A DNA stretch of 23,319 nucleotides from Prorocentrum cordatum (Eukaryota > Sar > Dinophyceae > Prorocentrales > Prorocentraceae), in assembly GCA_963575745.1 (NCBI GenBank), contig CAUYUJ010018334.1, positions 120,442-143,760 of the forward strand, in the 5' to 3' direction. The notes beneath the pieces are model-generated. The model was not told the DNA's origin, did not search any database, and saw only the letters and a list, made by a program, of their open reading frames with translations. Numbering within the stretch: the first letter of the stretch is position 1; each line of letters starts with the position of its first letter. Positions 1-9,059 of this stretch are shown piece by piece. The position numbers and the translations under genes are program-made.

Positions 1-2
1 TG

Positions 3-383
3 CCCCGGCGCCCTGGGCCTCCCGGGGTCCGGGTCGGAGGACCGCGCCGCATCGCCGAGTCACCGCCGGCGCGGCTCGACGTGGAGGAGGAGGAGGAGGA
101 GGAGGAGGAGGAGGAGGAGGAGGAGGAGGAGGAGGAGGAGGAGGAGGAGGAGGGGCCCGTGTTTCCCCGCGCCGACGTCGCCGATGTGCCGCCGACGTCG
201 CCGATGCATCGCCGATGCATCGCCGATGCATCGCTGATGCATCGGCGCTGCATCGGCGATGCGGCGCGATCCTTCGGCCCCATCTGCTCGGACCCCATCT
301 GGGAGGCCTCCAGGAGCGGGGCCCCGCTCGCGGATGCGGCGCAGCTGCGCCAGCGCGCGCAGCGCCGCGATGCGCTGTCGTGA
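3..383 (+). CDS. Possible 3' terminal exon with poly-Glu tract (5' end outside window)
   Basis: Seen: one frame is open from base 3 to a TGA at 381-383, with no ATG needed upstream, so it would be the end of a gene that starts outside the window. It encodes a Pro/Arg/Gly-rich start, about 23 consecutive Glu from the GAG array, a stretch made by the GCATCGCCGAT repeat, and then a non-repetitive tail (SFGPICSDPIWEASRSGAP, then LADAAQLRQRAQRRDALS). In the tail nearly every third codon position is G or C, as in the other exon-like islands here. I recognise no domain and infer no function. Against it: the reverse strand of 310-380 is also open with helix-like, GC3-rich codons (IAALRALAQLRRIRERG), and the frame runs through two repeats. 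A good donor-like CAG|GTAACG at 434/435 lies downstream of the stop, so the true exon could use another frame and end there. Confidence 0.25.
   Translation, partial: PRRPGPPGVRVGGPRRIAESPPARLDVEEEEEEEEEEEEEEEEEEEEEEEGPVFPRADVADVPPTSPMHRRCIADASLMHRRCIGDAARSFGPICSDPIWEASRSGAPLADAAQLRQRAQRRDALS
84..152. repeat. (GAG)n trinucleotide tract, about 23 units
   Basis: Pure GAG/GGA repeat without interruption. It reads as poly-Glu in the frame of the possible exon at 3-383. Confidence 0.95.
176..262. repeat. 11-bp GATGCATCGCC-type repeat with palindromic core
   Basis: Units of the form CGCCGATGCAT are repeated four times in a row (one carries CGCTG), preceded by two GCCGACGTCGCCGAT units and followed by the opposite-orientation form CATCGGCG. 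GATGCATC is self-complementary, so the stretch can fold on itself. Confidence 0.8.
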
Positions 384-955
384 TCCCGAGTTCCCCGCGC
401 CGTGGCGGTGCCGCGAAGCTCAGAGGAGGAACAGGTAACGCTGCCCTTCCCTCGCTTCCCCCCCGTTGTTGGCCTCCTGGGAGGCGTCTGTCGCCACCGC
501 TGGTCAGAACGCACCCCGGGAGAGGTCCGGGGAGTCTGTACCGGTACTTTTCGGTCTCCCCAGAAGCGAGACCAATGGCAAAGCAAAGCCCCCGCCGATG
601 CGACGCAGCCGCGACGCTGCGATGACGAGGCAGGATGCCCGCACCGATGCGCGTCGTCGCGCGTCGAGGCCCGACTCTCATTGGTCCTGGAGTTGGATCC
701 TCCCGCCGGTCGCGGAGCGAGGCCCCGGCCGAGGCGACGCATGGCGCCTCCCCCCTTTGGAGGGGCCTCGTGGGAGAGGCGAAAGGGAGTTTCCCTTGGG
801 GCGCAGTCGAGGGAGGCGTCTGGGGGCGGGGATCTGGGCGGGGCGAGTGCGCATTGGAGCATCCCACACGCAGCAATCCTGATGATGGGCTGGGCCCCGC
901 ATGCTCCAAGAGACACACATCAGCCGTTTGCTTTTCGCCGAGCGGCCCTGGGAGG
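384..955. other. Unassigned GC-rich sequence, probably intronic or intergenic
   Basis: I see no convincing gene. The start contains a donor-like CAG|GTAACG at 434/435 followed by a pyrimidine run. GGAGGCGTCTG occurs twice (about 488 and 814). Open frames here conflict with each other and have no recognisable protein character. Confidence 0.4.
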
Positions 956-1560
956 GATTGATCAATTGATCAACTGAAATGACTGGAAGTATTGGAAGGC
1001 TTTGGTCGGAGAAAGGGCGGATTGAAAGACTGAGTGATTGAAAGATTGAATGGTTGAAATATTGAAAGACTGGGCCGATGATTGAAATAGTGAAAGGTTG
1101 AAAGGTTTCAGTCTGGGACGTCTGGGGTGATAAATTTCAGAAAGAAAAGGTTCTTCAGTACGGGGTGTTCAGGTTGAAGGACTGAAAGATTAGAGTTTTT
1201 CTGTTCCCATTGAGCGCCGAAGCCTTTGGAGCTGAATGTACACGGAAGACTAAATTTTCTGATCTTCCGGATGAACACGTAGTTGCAGGGAGTGAAATTT
1301 TGAAACGTCGTTCGTTATCGTTCATTCGACATCCCCGGTTGACAGGTTAAAAGAAAGAGAGATTGAACGATTCTTTAATCCGGGAGTCCAGGAATGACAT
1401 ATTGGCATATTGACGATTCATTGGGTTTTTCATTCTGCCATTTTTTCAATCCAGAAGCTTCGCATTGAACAATCTGTCAATTCTGTCAATATTTCATTTT
1501 GGAATTTCCAAATTGAGCAATCTTTCAATCTCTCAGTCTTTCACATTATTCAAACCTTTG
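956..1560. repeat. Degenerate GATTGAAAGA array with inverted arms
   Basis: The left arm holds many imperfect TTGAAAGA / GATTGAAAGACTGA units. The right arm, from about 1440, holds the reverse complement (TCTTTCAATC, CTCAGTCTTTC). The best arm pair is 1024-1048 against 1518-1542: 25 bases with one mismatch as reverse complements. The interior is AT-richer than its surroundings. Orientation changes at roughly 1375-1440. It behaves as one large imperfect palindrome of about 600 bp, and could be a decayed foldback element or a minisatellite that was duplicated in inverse. No protein-coding signal was seen. Confidence 0.7.
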
Positions 1561-1731
1561 AAATTCGAGCGGACCCCTGTTCGAAATGATTACGAATCCG
1601 TCCAATAGGACATATCCCCTCTTTCTACAATTACGTACTGAGAATACAACTCTCCTCTCTCTCTACCGAGTATGTGCTGAGATTGCTCGCCCCCCCCTCA
1701 GCGTATTTTGTTTACGCACATGGTGAGGGAG

Positions 1732-1765
<34 letters not shown>

Positions 1766-1853
1766 CTGTGTCTGTGTCTGTGTCTGTGTCTGTGTCTGTG
1801 TCTGTGTCTGTGTCTGTGTCTGTCTGTCTGTCTGTGTGTGTGTGTGTGTTTGT
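1732..1853. repeat. T22 tract followed by (GTGTCT)n / (GT)n microsatellite
   Basis: A run of 22 T (1732-1753) passes directly into GT dinucleotides, about nine GTGTCT hexamers, a few GTCT tetramers and GT again. Confidence 0.95.
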
Positions 1854-2330
1854 TTCAGTCCGAAAACTTTCGGTCCTTTCAAAGTCGTGACCCCGCTGCA
1901 GCGTGGGTCTCATTTTGGGATCGGCTCTGCTCCCGTTTGGTGCTCTCGCCTCTGCGCGGTCCATTTCTCTGGGTCCGAGTCCTTCCTCATTGTTGTCGCC
2001 CCCGATTTTCCCCTCCTCCGCCTTCCCCTGGTCCTTCTGCTCCTCCCGCTCCTTCCACTCCAGTTCCTGCTGCTCCCGTTCGCCCGTTCGTCCTCCTCCT
2101 CCTCTTCCTTCCCGATGCTCCTTCTTCTCCTCCTGCTCATCCTCCTGCTCGTCCGCCACTTTTTCCTCCTATGTACGCAGTTCCAATGTTCCGGTTACGC
2201 CGCGCAGCGCGATGGGGTTCTTTCCTGGAGTTTCAGTTATGACACGCGTGCGCGAATAGAGAGAAATAGCAGCGCAATGGGAAGGGATGAGAGGGAGGGA
2301 GGTGTATGATGTCAGATGTTGTGGCGCGAG
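1854..2330. other. Unassigned; CT-rich in the middle
   Basis: 1985-2165 is strongly pyrimidine-rich on the + strand (CTCCTC, CTCCTGCTC). 2166-2330 is mixed sequence. Open frames arise from the composition. No gene is supported. Confidence 0.4.
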
Positions 2331-2830
2331 CGCACCCAGCTTGCCCCCTCCCTCCTTGCTTCCATCTCCCTCCTCCCGCCGTCCTCCCTCCCTCTCCCCT
2401 CCTGCCGCCCGCCCCCCGTCCACTCCCCTCCCTGCCTCTTTCCCCTCCGCCTCCAGGTTGTCTTGTCTGGGATTTTTGCGGCCTGGTCGTTCAGATACGC
2501 AACGCCGTCGCGAGTCACTCGCCGAGTTGTGATCGCGGGAAAAAGACTCCGCCTCCCCCCTCCCCCCCAACCCCCCCTCCCTCCTCCTCGTCCTCCGTTT
2601 CCTCCTCCTGCGGCGCCCCCTCCTTCTCGGCCCCGCCCTCTGCCTCCTCCTGCGGCGCGCCCTCCTCCTCGGCCCCCCCCCATAACCCCTCTCCCCCTCC
2701 TCCTGCGGCGCACCCCTCCTCCTCGCCCCTCACCCCCCCCTGTCCCCCAGCCCCTCTCCCCTCTCGTCCCCTCCTCCGGCCTCCCTCCTCCTCCGCTGGC
2801 GCCCGCTCCTCCTACGACCCCCCCCCAACC
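2331..2830. repeat. Imperfect CT-rich low-complexity stretch (CCTCC, CCTCCTG)
   Basis: Long runs of CCCTCC and CCTCCTGCGGCGC. The block CCTCCTGCGGCGC recurs near 2606, 2649 and 2698, about every 45-50 bases. Around 2460-2530 there is a short non-repetitive gap. Confidence 0.8.
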
Positions 2831-2918
2831 TACCCCCGCCCCGAGCGCCGGCCTGGCAGGCCCAGAGGCGGCGGCTGCGCGGGACGCCGAGGCGGGCGCC
2901 CGCGCTGGGGAGGAGGAG

Positions 2919-3142
2919 GGAGGTGAGGAGTGAGGAGGAGGAGGAGGAGGAGGAGAGCAGGGAGGAGGAGGAGGAGGAAGGAGGAGGAGGAGGACGAGGA
3001 GGACGGGAGGAGGAGGAGGAGGAGGAGGAGGAGGAGGAGGCGGAGGCGGAGGCGGAGGCGGAGGCGGAGGCGGAGGCGGAGGAGGAGGAGGAGGAGGAGG
3101 AGGAGGAGGAGGAGGAGGAGGAGGAGGAGGACGAGGAGGAAG
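2919..3142. repeat. GGA/GGC trinucleotide block, purine-rich + strand
   Basis: GGA units with an internal (GGCGGA)n section near 3040-3080. It ends sharply at GAAGAATAATAAT, where the A-rich triplet block begins. Confidence 0.9.
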
Positions 3143-4002
3143 AATAATAATAATAATAATCATAATAAGAAGAAGGATCATAATAAGAATAATAAGAATA
3201 ATAATAATAATAAGAATAATAATCAGAAGAATAATCATAATAAGAAGACGAATAAGAATAATAATAATAATAATAAGAATAATAAGAATACTAATAAGAC
3301 AGATAATAATACTAATAATAAGAAGAAGAAGACGAATAATAAGAATAAACAGAATAATAATAATGAGACGAAGAAGAAGAATAATCATAAGACGAAGAAG
3401 ACGAGGAAGAAACATAAGAAGAATACTCAGAAGACGAATAAGAAGATTAATAAGAATAAGAATAAGAAGAATAAGAAGAATACGGCGAAACATAATACTA
3501 AGAATAATAAGAATAGTAAGAATAATAATAATAATAATAATAAGAGGAAGACTAATAATAATAAGAATAATCATACTAATGAGAAGACGAATAAGAATAA
3601 TAATACGAATAATACTAATAAGAAGAATAAGAATACGAAGAATAATAATACGAAGACGAATACGAAGACGAATAATAATAATACGAATAATAATAAGAAG
3701 AAGAATACTACTAATAATAAGAATACTAAGGCGAAGAAGAAGAATACGAATAATAATAATAATAAGAAGAAGACGAATAATAAGAATAAGACTACTAATA
3801 ATAATAAGACGAAGAATACTACTAATAAGAAGAAGAATAAGCAACATACGACTAATACGACGACGACTAATGAGAATAAGAAGACGAATCATAAGAATAA
3901 TAAGACGAATAAGAAGAATAATAATAATAATAAGAAGAAGACGACTAATAATAATAAGAATAATAATAATAAGAAGAATAATAATAATAAGAATAATAAG
4001 AA
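3143..4002. repeat. 860-bp AAT/AAG/ACG/ACT compound triplet block, phase kept throughout
   Basis: Almost every triplet in one register is AAT or AAG, with scattered ACT, ACG, CAT, CAG, GAG and GAT. Read from 2930 the register stays open across the block as Asn/Lys/Thr, so base changes have built up without a visible change of phase. The reverse strand is open as well (Leu/Ile/Arg). I judge it a diversified trinucleotide array, not a gene. Confidence 0.9.
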
Positions 4003-5158
4003 GAGGAGGAGGAGGAGGAGGAGGAGGAGAAGGAGGAGGAAGAGGAGGAGGAGAGGAGGAGGAGGAGGAAGGAGGAGGAGGAGGGAGGAGGCGGAGGAGG
4101 CGGAGGAGGGGCGGAGGAGGAGGAAGGAGGAGGGGAGGCGGCGGCGGCGGCGGCGGAGGCGGAGGCGGAGGGCGGAGCGGAGGCGGCTGCGGCGGCGGAG
4201 GAGGAGGAGGAGAGGAGAGGCAGAGGAGGAGGAGGAGGAGGAGGAGGAGGGGAGGGAGGAAGGAGGAGGAGGAGAGGAGGAGGAGGAGGAGGAGGAGGAG
4301 GAGGCGGGAGGAGGAGGAGGAGGAGGAGGAGGGAGGAGGAGGGAGGAGGTGAGGAGGAGGAGGAGGAGGAGGAGGAGGAGGTGAGGCGGAGGACAAGGGG
4401 GGGAGGATGCGGGAGGAGGAGGCAGAGGAAAAAAGAGGCGGAAGAGGGAGGAAGAGGAGGAGGAGGAGGAGGAGGAGGAGGAGAGGAGGAGGAGCGAGAA
4501 GGAGGGGAGGAGGAGAGGAGAGGAGGAGGCGGAGGAGGAGGAGGAGGAGGAGGAGGAGGAGGAGGAGGCGGGAAGGCGGAGGAGGAGAGGAGGAGGAGGA
4601 GGAGGGAGGAGGAGGAGGAGGAGGAGGAGGAGGCGGAGGAGGATGCGGATGCGGTGCGATGCGGGGCGGAGGCGGAGGCGGGAGGCGGAGGCGGGAGGCG
4701 GGAGGCGCAGGCGGCGGCGGCGTCGGAGGCGGAGGAGGAGGAGGGAGAGGAGGCGGAGGAGGAGGAGGCGGAGGAGGGGCGGAGGCGGAGGATGGAAGGA
4801 GGAGGAGGAGGATGAGGAGGAGGAGAGGAGGAGGAGGGAGGAGGAGGAGGAGGAGGAGGAGGAGGCGGAGGCGGAGGAGGAGGAGTTTTTTTTTCTTTTT
4901 TTTTTTCTTTTTTTTTTTGAGGAGGAGGAGGAGGAGGAGGAGGAGGAGGAGGAGGAGGAGGGAGGAGGAGGAGGGGAGGGGGAGGAGGAGGTAGGAGGAG
5001 GAAGAGAAGATAGAAGACGCATAGGAGGAGAGGAGGAGGAGGAGGAGGAGGAGGAGGAGGAGGAGGAGGAGGAGGAGGAGGAGGAGGAGGAAGGGGGAAG
5101 AGGAGGAGGGGGAAGAGGAGGAGGAGGAGGAGGAGGAGGAGGAGGAGGAGGAGGAGGA
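4003..5158. repeat. GGA-rich block, about 1.15 kb, with a T-rich island
   Basis: GGA/GAG units broken by GGC and GGGAGG variants keep the + strand almost all purine apart from C in GGC. At 4886-4918 the strand flips to T9-C-T11-C-T11 and then returns to GAGGAGG. Such mirror-like purine tracts can form triplex DNA (known chemistry; not shown here). Confidence 0.9.
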
Positions 5159-5309
5159 CCAGAGTGAGGCCTAGATGCTTCAGTGATGCTGCAGTACACC
5201 ATCCCGTCCAAAGTCTCCTCTTCACTGGTCCCGAGAAGCCTTATTTCGATGCAAGAGGTGCCCCTTGAAAGACCAGCACCCTCTGGGTCTGCCATTCCGG
5301 CGTGAGCAG

Positions 5310-5830
5310 GACCCGGAAACGTCGGTGCTCGTTCGTGATGTGTTCGTCGGCTTCTGTGTCGTCCGCCTCTGTTTCGGCTTCTTTCGTTCCGCCCGCTCTC
5401 GCTTCGTCCGCTTTCGTGTCGCCCCGTAAGTCGACACGACGAGCCAGACACGAGCGAGTCGAAGGCTTCGGCCAGACGAAATAAAACGGCACGTGATGAA
5501 GCTGGGCGAATCAGACCAGACGAAATAAAACGGCACGTGATGAAGCGGAGCGAATTGAGATCAGCTGAAATCTAGCGGGGCGAGTTGACAGCTGACGCAA
5601 TGGAGCCAGACGAATCGAACTCGGACAAAATGAACGCGGACGAAACGAAGCCGTACGACATGATTCTGGACTAATCGACAGGCTCGTCAGAGCTGGACGA
5701 GTCGAAACTGGACGAAATGAACGCGGATGCATCGAACACCAAACGAAATGAAGCCATGAATTTCCAGATGAAATGGAGGCTGGGCGAAGCGAAACGGGAC
5801 GAACGAGAGCGGACGAAATTAATCAAATTG
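5310..5830. repeat. Degenerate 15-bp minisatellite with dyad symmetry
   Basis: From about 5585 the + strand shows 15-base units of consensus CGGACGAAATGAAGC, with consecutive examples at 5620-5690 and 5694-5760. From 5310 to 5421 the same motif runs in reverse complement (CTTCGTCCG, CTTTCGT). The switch is marked by TCGTGTCG (5414-5421) and CGACACGA (5432-5439), an 8-bp perfect inverted repeat with a 10-base loop. Fifteen is a multiple of three, so the array is open over long spans. I see no other sign of coding. Confidence 0.75.
5472..5546 (+). repeat. 44-bp tandem duplication inside the 15-bp array
   Basis: The 31 bases at 5472-5502 recur exactly at 5516-5546. They begin CCAGACGAAATAAAACGGCA. 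The copies are far more alike than the surrounding degenerate units, so this duplication is recent. Confidence 0.95.
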
Positions 5831-6556
5831 TGATCTGTCAATCTACGAGTTCCCGTTGAGCCGGAAGGGATATTCGCACAGCGCCTTCGCCCTTCTTCTC
5901 CTCCTCCTCCTCCTCCTAAGTGGCTGGGAAGACCGTTGTTCGTCTTATCCTCCTCCTCCTCCTCCTCTTCCTCTTCCCCTCTTCCCTCTTCCATCTTGCG
6001 TGCCAGCTTCCACTTTCACGGCCGCAAGTCGCGTGGCGGGACCACCTCAGGCATACGCAATGCTTCGCTGGCTGCTTGCGCTCGTTGTGGGAAACAAGAA
6101 GCAACGAAAAAGCCAGAGAAAGCGACAACAACAGGACGGAGTGAGAGAGGAGATCTCGCCAGCCCCTCAATACCAGCTTGAGGTGTATCCCTGCTATTGC
6201 GTTTGGCATCACTTTATGCCTCGGTGCCGATCTCAGAGCTTCCCCCAGTCTCTGAGGGCACATACCTGAGACTGTCGCCGCCTGGGGCTTGCCCATCCTA
6301 GGTATCGACTAGACGTAAAACGATCTCTCGCTGGAGTGACCTTTGGTGCGGGCCCAAAACGGTGTCCCCCGAACGCTGGATGCGCAGCTTCCGAAGCGGT
6401 AGCAGCGGCTTGCGCTCTCTTGCTTGGCCACCCCACGTTTTGCTTGCCCCCCCCCCACGTCCCCCCGTGGAATCGCGCACACCAAAGGTCACTCTTGCCG
6501 TAGGGTCACTCCTATGCGTAGCCGAAGGGACAGGGATAGGCTCCAGCCCAGACCCC
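5831..6556. other. Unassigned; two short CTC microsatellites
   Basis: (CTC)n tracts lie at about 5895-5917 and 5949-5970. The rest is non-repetitive. Short overlapping open frames on both strands lack recognisable features. Confidence 0.4.
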
Positions 6557-6660
6557 GACGTCATGATTTTTGAACAACTTCGACCCTGGAGGTCTCGACC
6601 CATTTCCTGGAACCAGCTTCTCGTCCTCAGTCGTTTGTCGACGGCCACGAGGCCCTGCAA
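6557..6660 (+). repeat. Dispersed repeat, copy 1 (second copy inverted at 9951-10047)
   Basis: Contains GTCTCGACCCATTTCCTGG followed by a GCTT-TC-T pattern and GTCGACGGCCACGAGGCCC. The reverse complement of 9951-10047 carries GTCTCGACCCATTCCCTGG and the same following pattern, ending CCCGAGGCCC. This copy runs straight into a GGA microsatellite. Confidence 0.65.
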
Positions 6661-6835
6661 TAGGAGGAGGAGGAGGAGGAGGAGGAGGAGGAGGAGGAGG
6701 AGGAGGAGGAGGAGGAGGAGGCGGAGGAGGAGGCCGAAAAGTGGAGGAGGAGAAGAGGAAGGAGGAGGAGGAGGAGGAGGAGGAGGGAGGAGGAGGGAGG
6801 AAGGAGGAGGAGGAGGAGGAGGAGGAGGAGGCGGT
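6661..6835. repeat. GGA/GGC trinucleotide block
   Basis: About 20 perfect GGA units, then GGC, GGCCGAAAAGT and further GGA runs up to GGCGGTGG. Confidence 0.95.
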
Positions 6836-6924
6836 GGAGCCAGAGGCCGAAAGTGGCGGAAAGCCTCCCGTCGTGATTCCCTGCCGTGCTTCGATGGGGG
6901 GCCCTGGGAGGCTGGCCGCCTCAG

Positions 6925-6987
6925 GCGGAGCTCGCGGAGCTGCGCAGCGCGGTGGGGCGCCGCCGCTTCCCGCTCTTCGACCGGCAG
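6925..6987 (+). CDS. Candidate 63-base internal micro-exon
   Basis: Seen: exactly 21 codons, with G or C at every third position, reading AELAELRS, then AVGRRR, then FPLFDRQ. The island is bounded by GCCGCCTCAG|G on the left and CGGCAG|GC on the right. Dinoflagellate introns are known to use GC (and GA) as well as GT donors, and often sit between AG and G, so a symmetric phase-0 exon fits. Both flanks quickly turn into microsatellite (GGA upstream, GTC downstream). No domain is recognisable at this length. Odd: the exon end and donor side (6978-7007) are duplicated at 7174-7203. The opposite strand is also open, so the call rests on codon composition and splice context. Confidence 0.35.
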
Positions 6988-7020
6988 GCCTCCTGCGGCC
7001 CTCCGCTGCGCGGCCCTCAG

Positions 7021-7052
7021 AACGCGCGTCGTCGTCGATCGTCGTCGTCGTT

Positions 7053-7093
<41 letters not shown>

Positions 7094-7173
7094 TCGTCGT
7101 CGTCGTCACTGGTCGTCGCTCGTCGTCGTCGTCGTCGTCGCTCGTCGTCGTCGCCGCTCGTCGTCGTCGTCGT
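7021..7173. repeat. (GTC)n microsatellite with CGCTCGTC variants
   Basis: Runs of GTC interrupted by ATCGTCG, CACTGGTCG and GCTCGTC. Confidence 0.95.
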
Positions 7174-7203
7174 CGACCAGCGGGCCTCCTGCGGCCCTCC
7201 GCG
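7174..7203 (+). repeat. Duplicate of the micro-exon end at 6978-7007
   Basis: CGACCAGCGGGCCTCCTGCG plus the next nine or so bases matches 6978-7007 with two internal differences. One of them changes the CAG|GC boundary to CAGCGG. The two copies flank the GTC array at 7021-7173. Confidence 0.85.
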
Positions 7204-7317
7204 GGGGCGGCCCTCTTCGGCGTGCCGCGGGGCCCCGCGGCGCCGCGGCCCTGCGGCTGCCCTCGGGCGGCTTCTCGGGCGGCCCTCGGCGGCCGCGCTG
7301 TCGTCTTTTCGTCGTTT

Positions 7318-7453
7318 GTTTCTCTTTGTCGTCGTAGTCGTCGTCGTCGCTCGTCGTCGTCGTCGTGGTCGTCGTCGGCGTTTTGCGTCGTGCGTCGTCG
7401 TCGGTGCCGTCACTCGCCGCTCGTGGCTCGTCGCTCGTCGCTCGTCGCTCGGG

Positions 7454-7544
<91 letters not shown>

Positions 7545-7628
7545 TCGTCGTCCGTGTCGGCGTCGTCGCTCGTCGCTCGTCGCTCGTCGCTCGTCGCCGC
7601 CGTCGTCGTTGTCGTCGTCGTCGTCGTT

Positions 7629-7659
<31 letters not shown>

Positions 7660-7757
7660 CTCGTCGTCGTCCTCCTCATCGTCCGTGTCGGCGTCGTCGC
7701 TCGTCGCTCGTCGCTCGTCGCTGTCGTCGTCGTCGTCGTCGTCGTCGTTGTTGTTGA
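7318..7757. repeat. (GTC)n array with a higher-order 131-bp duplication
   Basis: GTC units with repeated CTCGTCG blocks. The segment starting GTCCGTGTCGGCGTCGTCGC at 7550 recurs at 7681, both followed by several GCTCGTC units. A GC-rich non-repetitive gap (7204-7317) precedes the array. Confidence 0.9.
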
Positions 7758-7916
7758 GGTTTGAGGGTTCGGGTTTGTTGACGTTTTCGGATCTATTCGG
7801 GCCTCTGTGTGCCTCAGAAGGCCTCCTCGAGGCCTCGGGCGACCTCCAGGATCCTCTGGGGCTTCCAGAGACCTCAGAAGTCTCCAGGGGCCGCCCCGGG
7901 GTTCTCGCTCCTCGCT

Positions 7917-7918
7917 CG

Positions 7919-7949
<31 letters not shown>

Positions 7950-8044
7950 TTCTCGTCGTTGTCGTCGCTCGTCGCTCTTCGTCCTCGCTCGGCGCTGGCG
8001 TCGGCATTCTCGTTGTCGTCGTCGTCGTCGTCGTCGTCGTCGCT
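7917..8044. repeat. (GTC)n microsatellite, third block
   Basis: GTC runs at 7917-7950 and 8005-8044 separated by CGCTCGTCGCTCTTCG-type sequence. 7758-7916, just upstream, is rich in CCTCGAGG/CCTCAGAAGG motifs. Confidence 0.9.
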
Positions 8045-8069
8045 GTTTTTTTTATATATTGTTCTTGTG

Positions 8070-8136
8070 CCTCCAGAGACCTCCGCAGAGCTCCAGAGGC
8101 CTCCAGATACTGCCAGAGGCCTCCGCGGAGCGAGGG
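8070..8136. repeat. CAGAGGCCTC decamer array
   Basis: About five imperfect decamer to dodecamer units of the type CAGAGRCCTCC. Related to the CCAAGAGGCC units further downstream. Confidence 0.6.
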
Positions 8137-8145
8137 CACGGAGGT

Positions 8146-8576
8146 GGGATGGGGGCGGGGGGGGGGGGGTGAGGGTGCGCCCGAGGGTGCGACGGGGAGG
8201 GGCGAGCGGGGGTCCAGAGAGCCCCGGAAAGGCTCTGCTGGAGCGGGGAACGCCCTCCTTTGTCTGTCGCGGTGTCATGGCTCCAGCCGTGGCGTGAGCC
8301 TGCTGCAAAGAGAACACTAGAGGCCCCCAGGCGGCAAGTTCGAGCGACAACATTCGGTATCGCATAGAACGTGGAGAGAAACACAAGACTCTGATGGAGC
8401 GGGGGAGGCGCAAGGGGAAGAGACCCCCCTCAAGGCACGAACATAATCACTACGGCAGGTTTATACATGTAACGGGGGACCGGGTCCGGGGGGGGCCGCG
8501 GGCCGCGACCACGACCGCGTGGGGCCTCGGCGTCGTTTTCCCTGTGTTTTTACAGGATTTCGGCGACCCAGGGCCA
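8146..8576. other. Unassigned; contains a G13 run
   Basis: G-run near 8158-8170 and 8 G at 8490-8497, otherwise non-repetitive. No gene is supported. The open frames are short and composition-driven. Confidence 0.35.
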
Positions 8577-8900
8577 ACAGGGCCCCAAGAGGCTGCAGGG
8601 AGGCCCCAGGAGGCCGCAGCGATGGCTCCAGACGCCTTTCAAGACGACTCCCATGACGCCAAGAAGGCCCACGAAGGCTCCGAAGACGGGCCAAGAGGCA
8701 CCCCGAGACCCAGGACGGCCCAAGAGAGCCCCAAGACGGTCCAAGAGGCGCCCAATAGAGCCGGAAGAGGGATCCACGAGGGGGAACTCAAACTGACATT
8801 TCGAGCCTTCCGCTCCAAGTGGCAGACAGACCCTCAAGAGGCCCCCAAGAGTTCAGAAAGAGGCCCCAAGAGGCCCCTAAGAGGCCCGAAGATGCTTCAA
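8577..8900 (+). repeat. Degenerate CCAAGAGGCCCC array
   Basis: Units of about 10-12 bases around CCAAGAGGC / CCAAGACGG / CCAAGAAGG recur more than a dozen times, densest at 8575-8620, 8680-8760 and 8830-8890. The reverse-complement family reappears at 16650-17025. Confidence 0.7.
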
Positions 8901-9059
8901 AAGTCGCGCCACGAGGTGCCCGAGAAGTATGCCAACAGACAGGTGTCCGAGAATCCCCTGGCCCCAAACTCAGGCACAGTAGTGATATGGGCCGAAGGCC
9001 ATAGATAAGCCAGCAATTGGCTTGTGTAGCGCGGGGCGCGGGTCTCTCTTCATACACTG

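Noticed and set aside
2312-4396. Very long open frames on both strands (694 and 484 codons) over the triplet block
   Set aside because: They consist of Leu/Ile/Arg or Asn/Lys/Arg runs produced by trinucleotide repeats. Both strands are open at once and there is no non-repetitive coding segment.
6298-8320. Frames of more than 600 codons over the GGA and GTC blocks on both strands
   Set aside because: Composition-driven: GTC and GGA repeats have no stop codons in most frames. Only the 63-base island has independent support.
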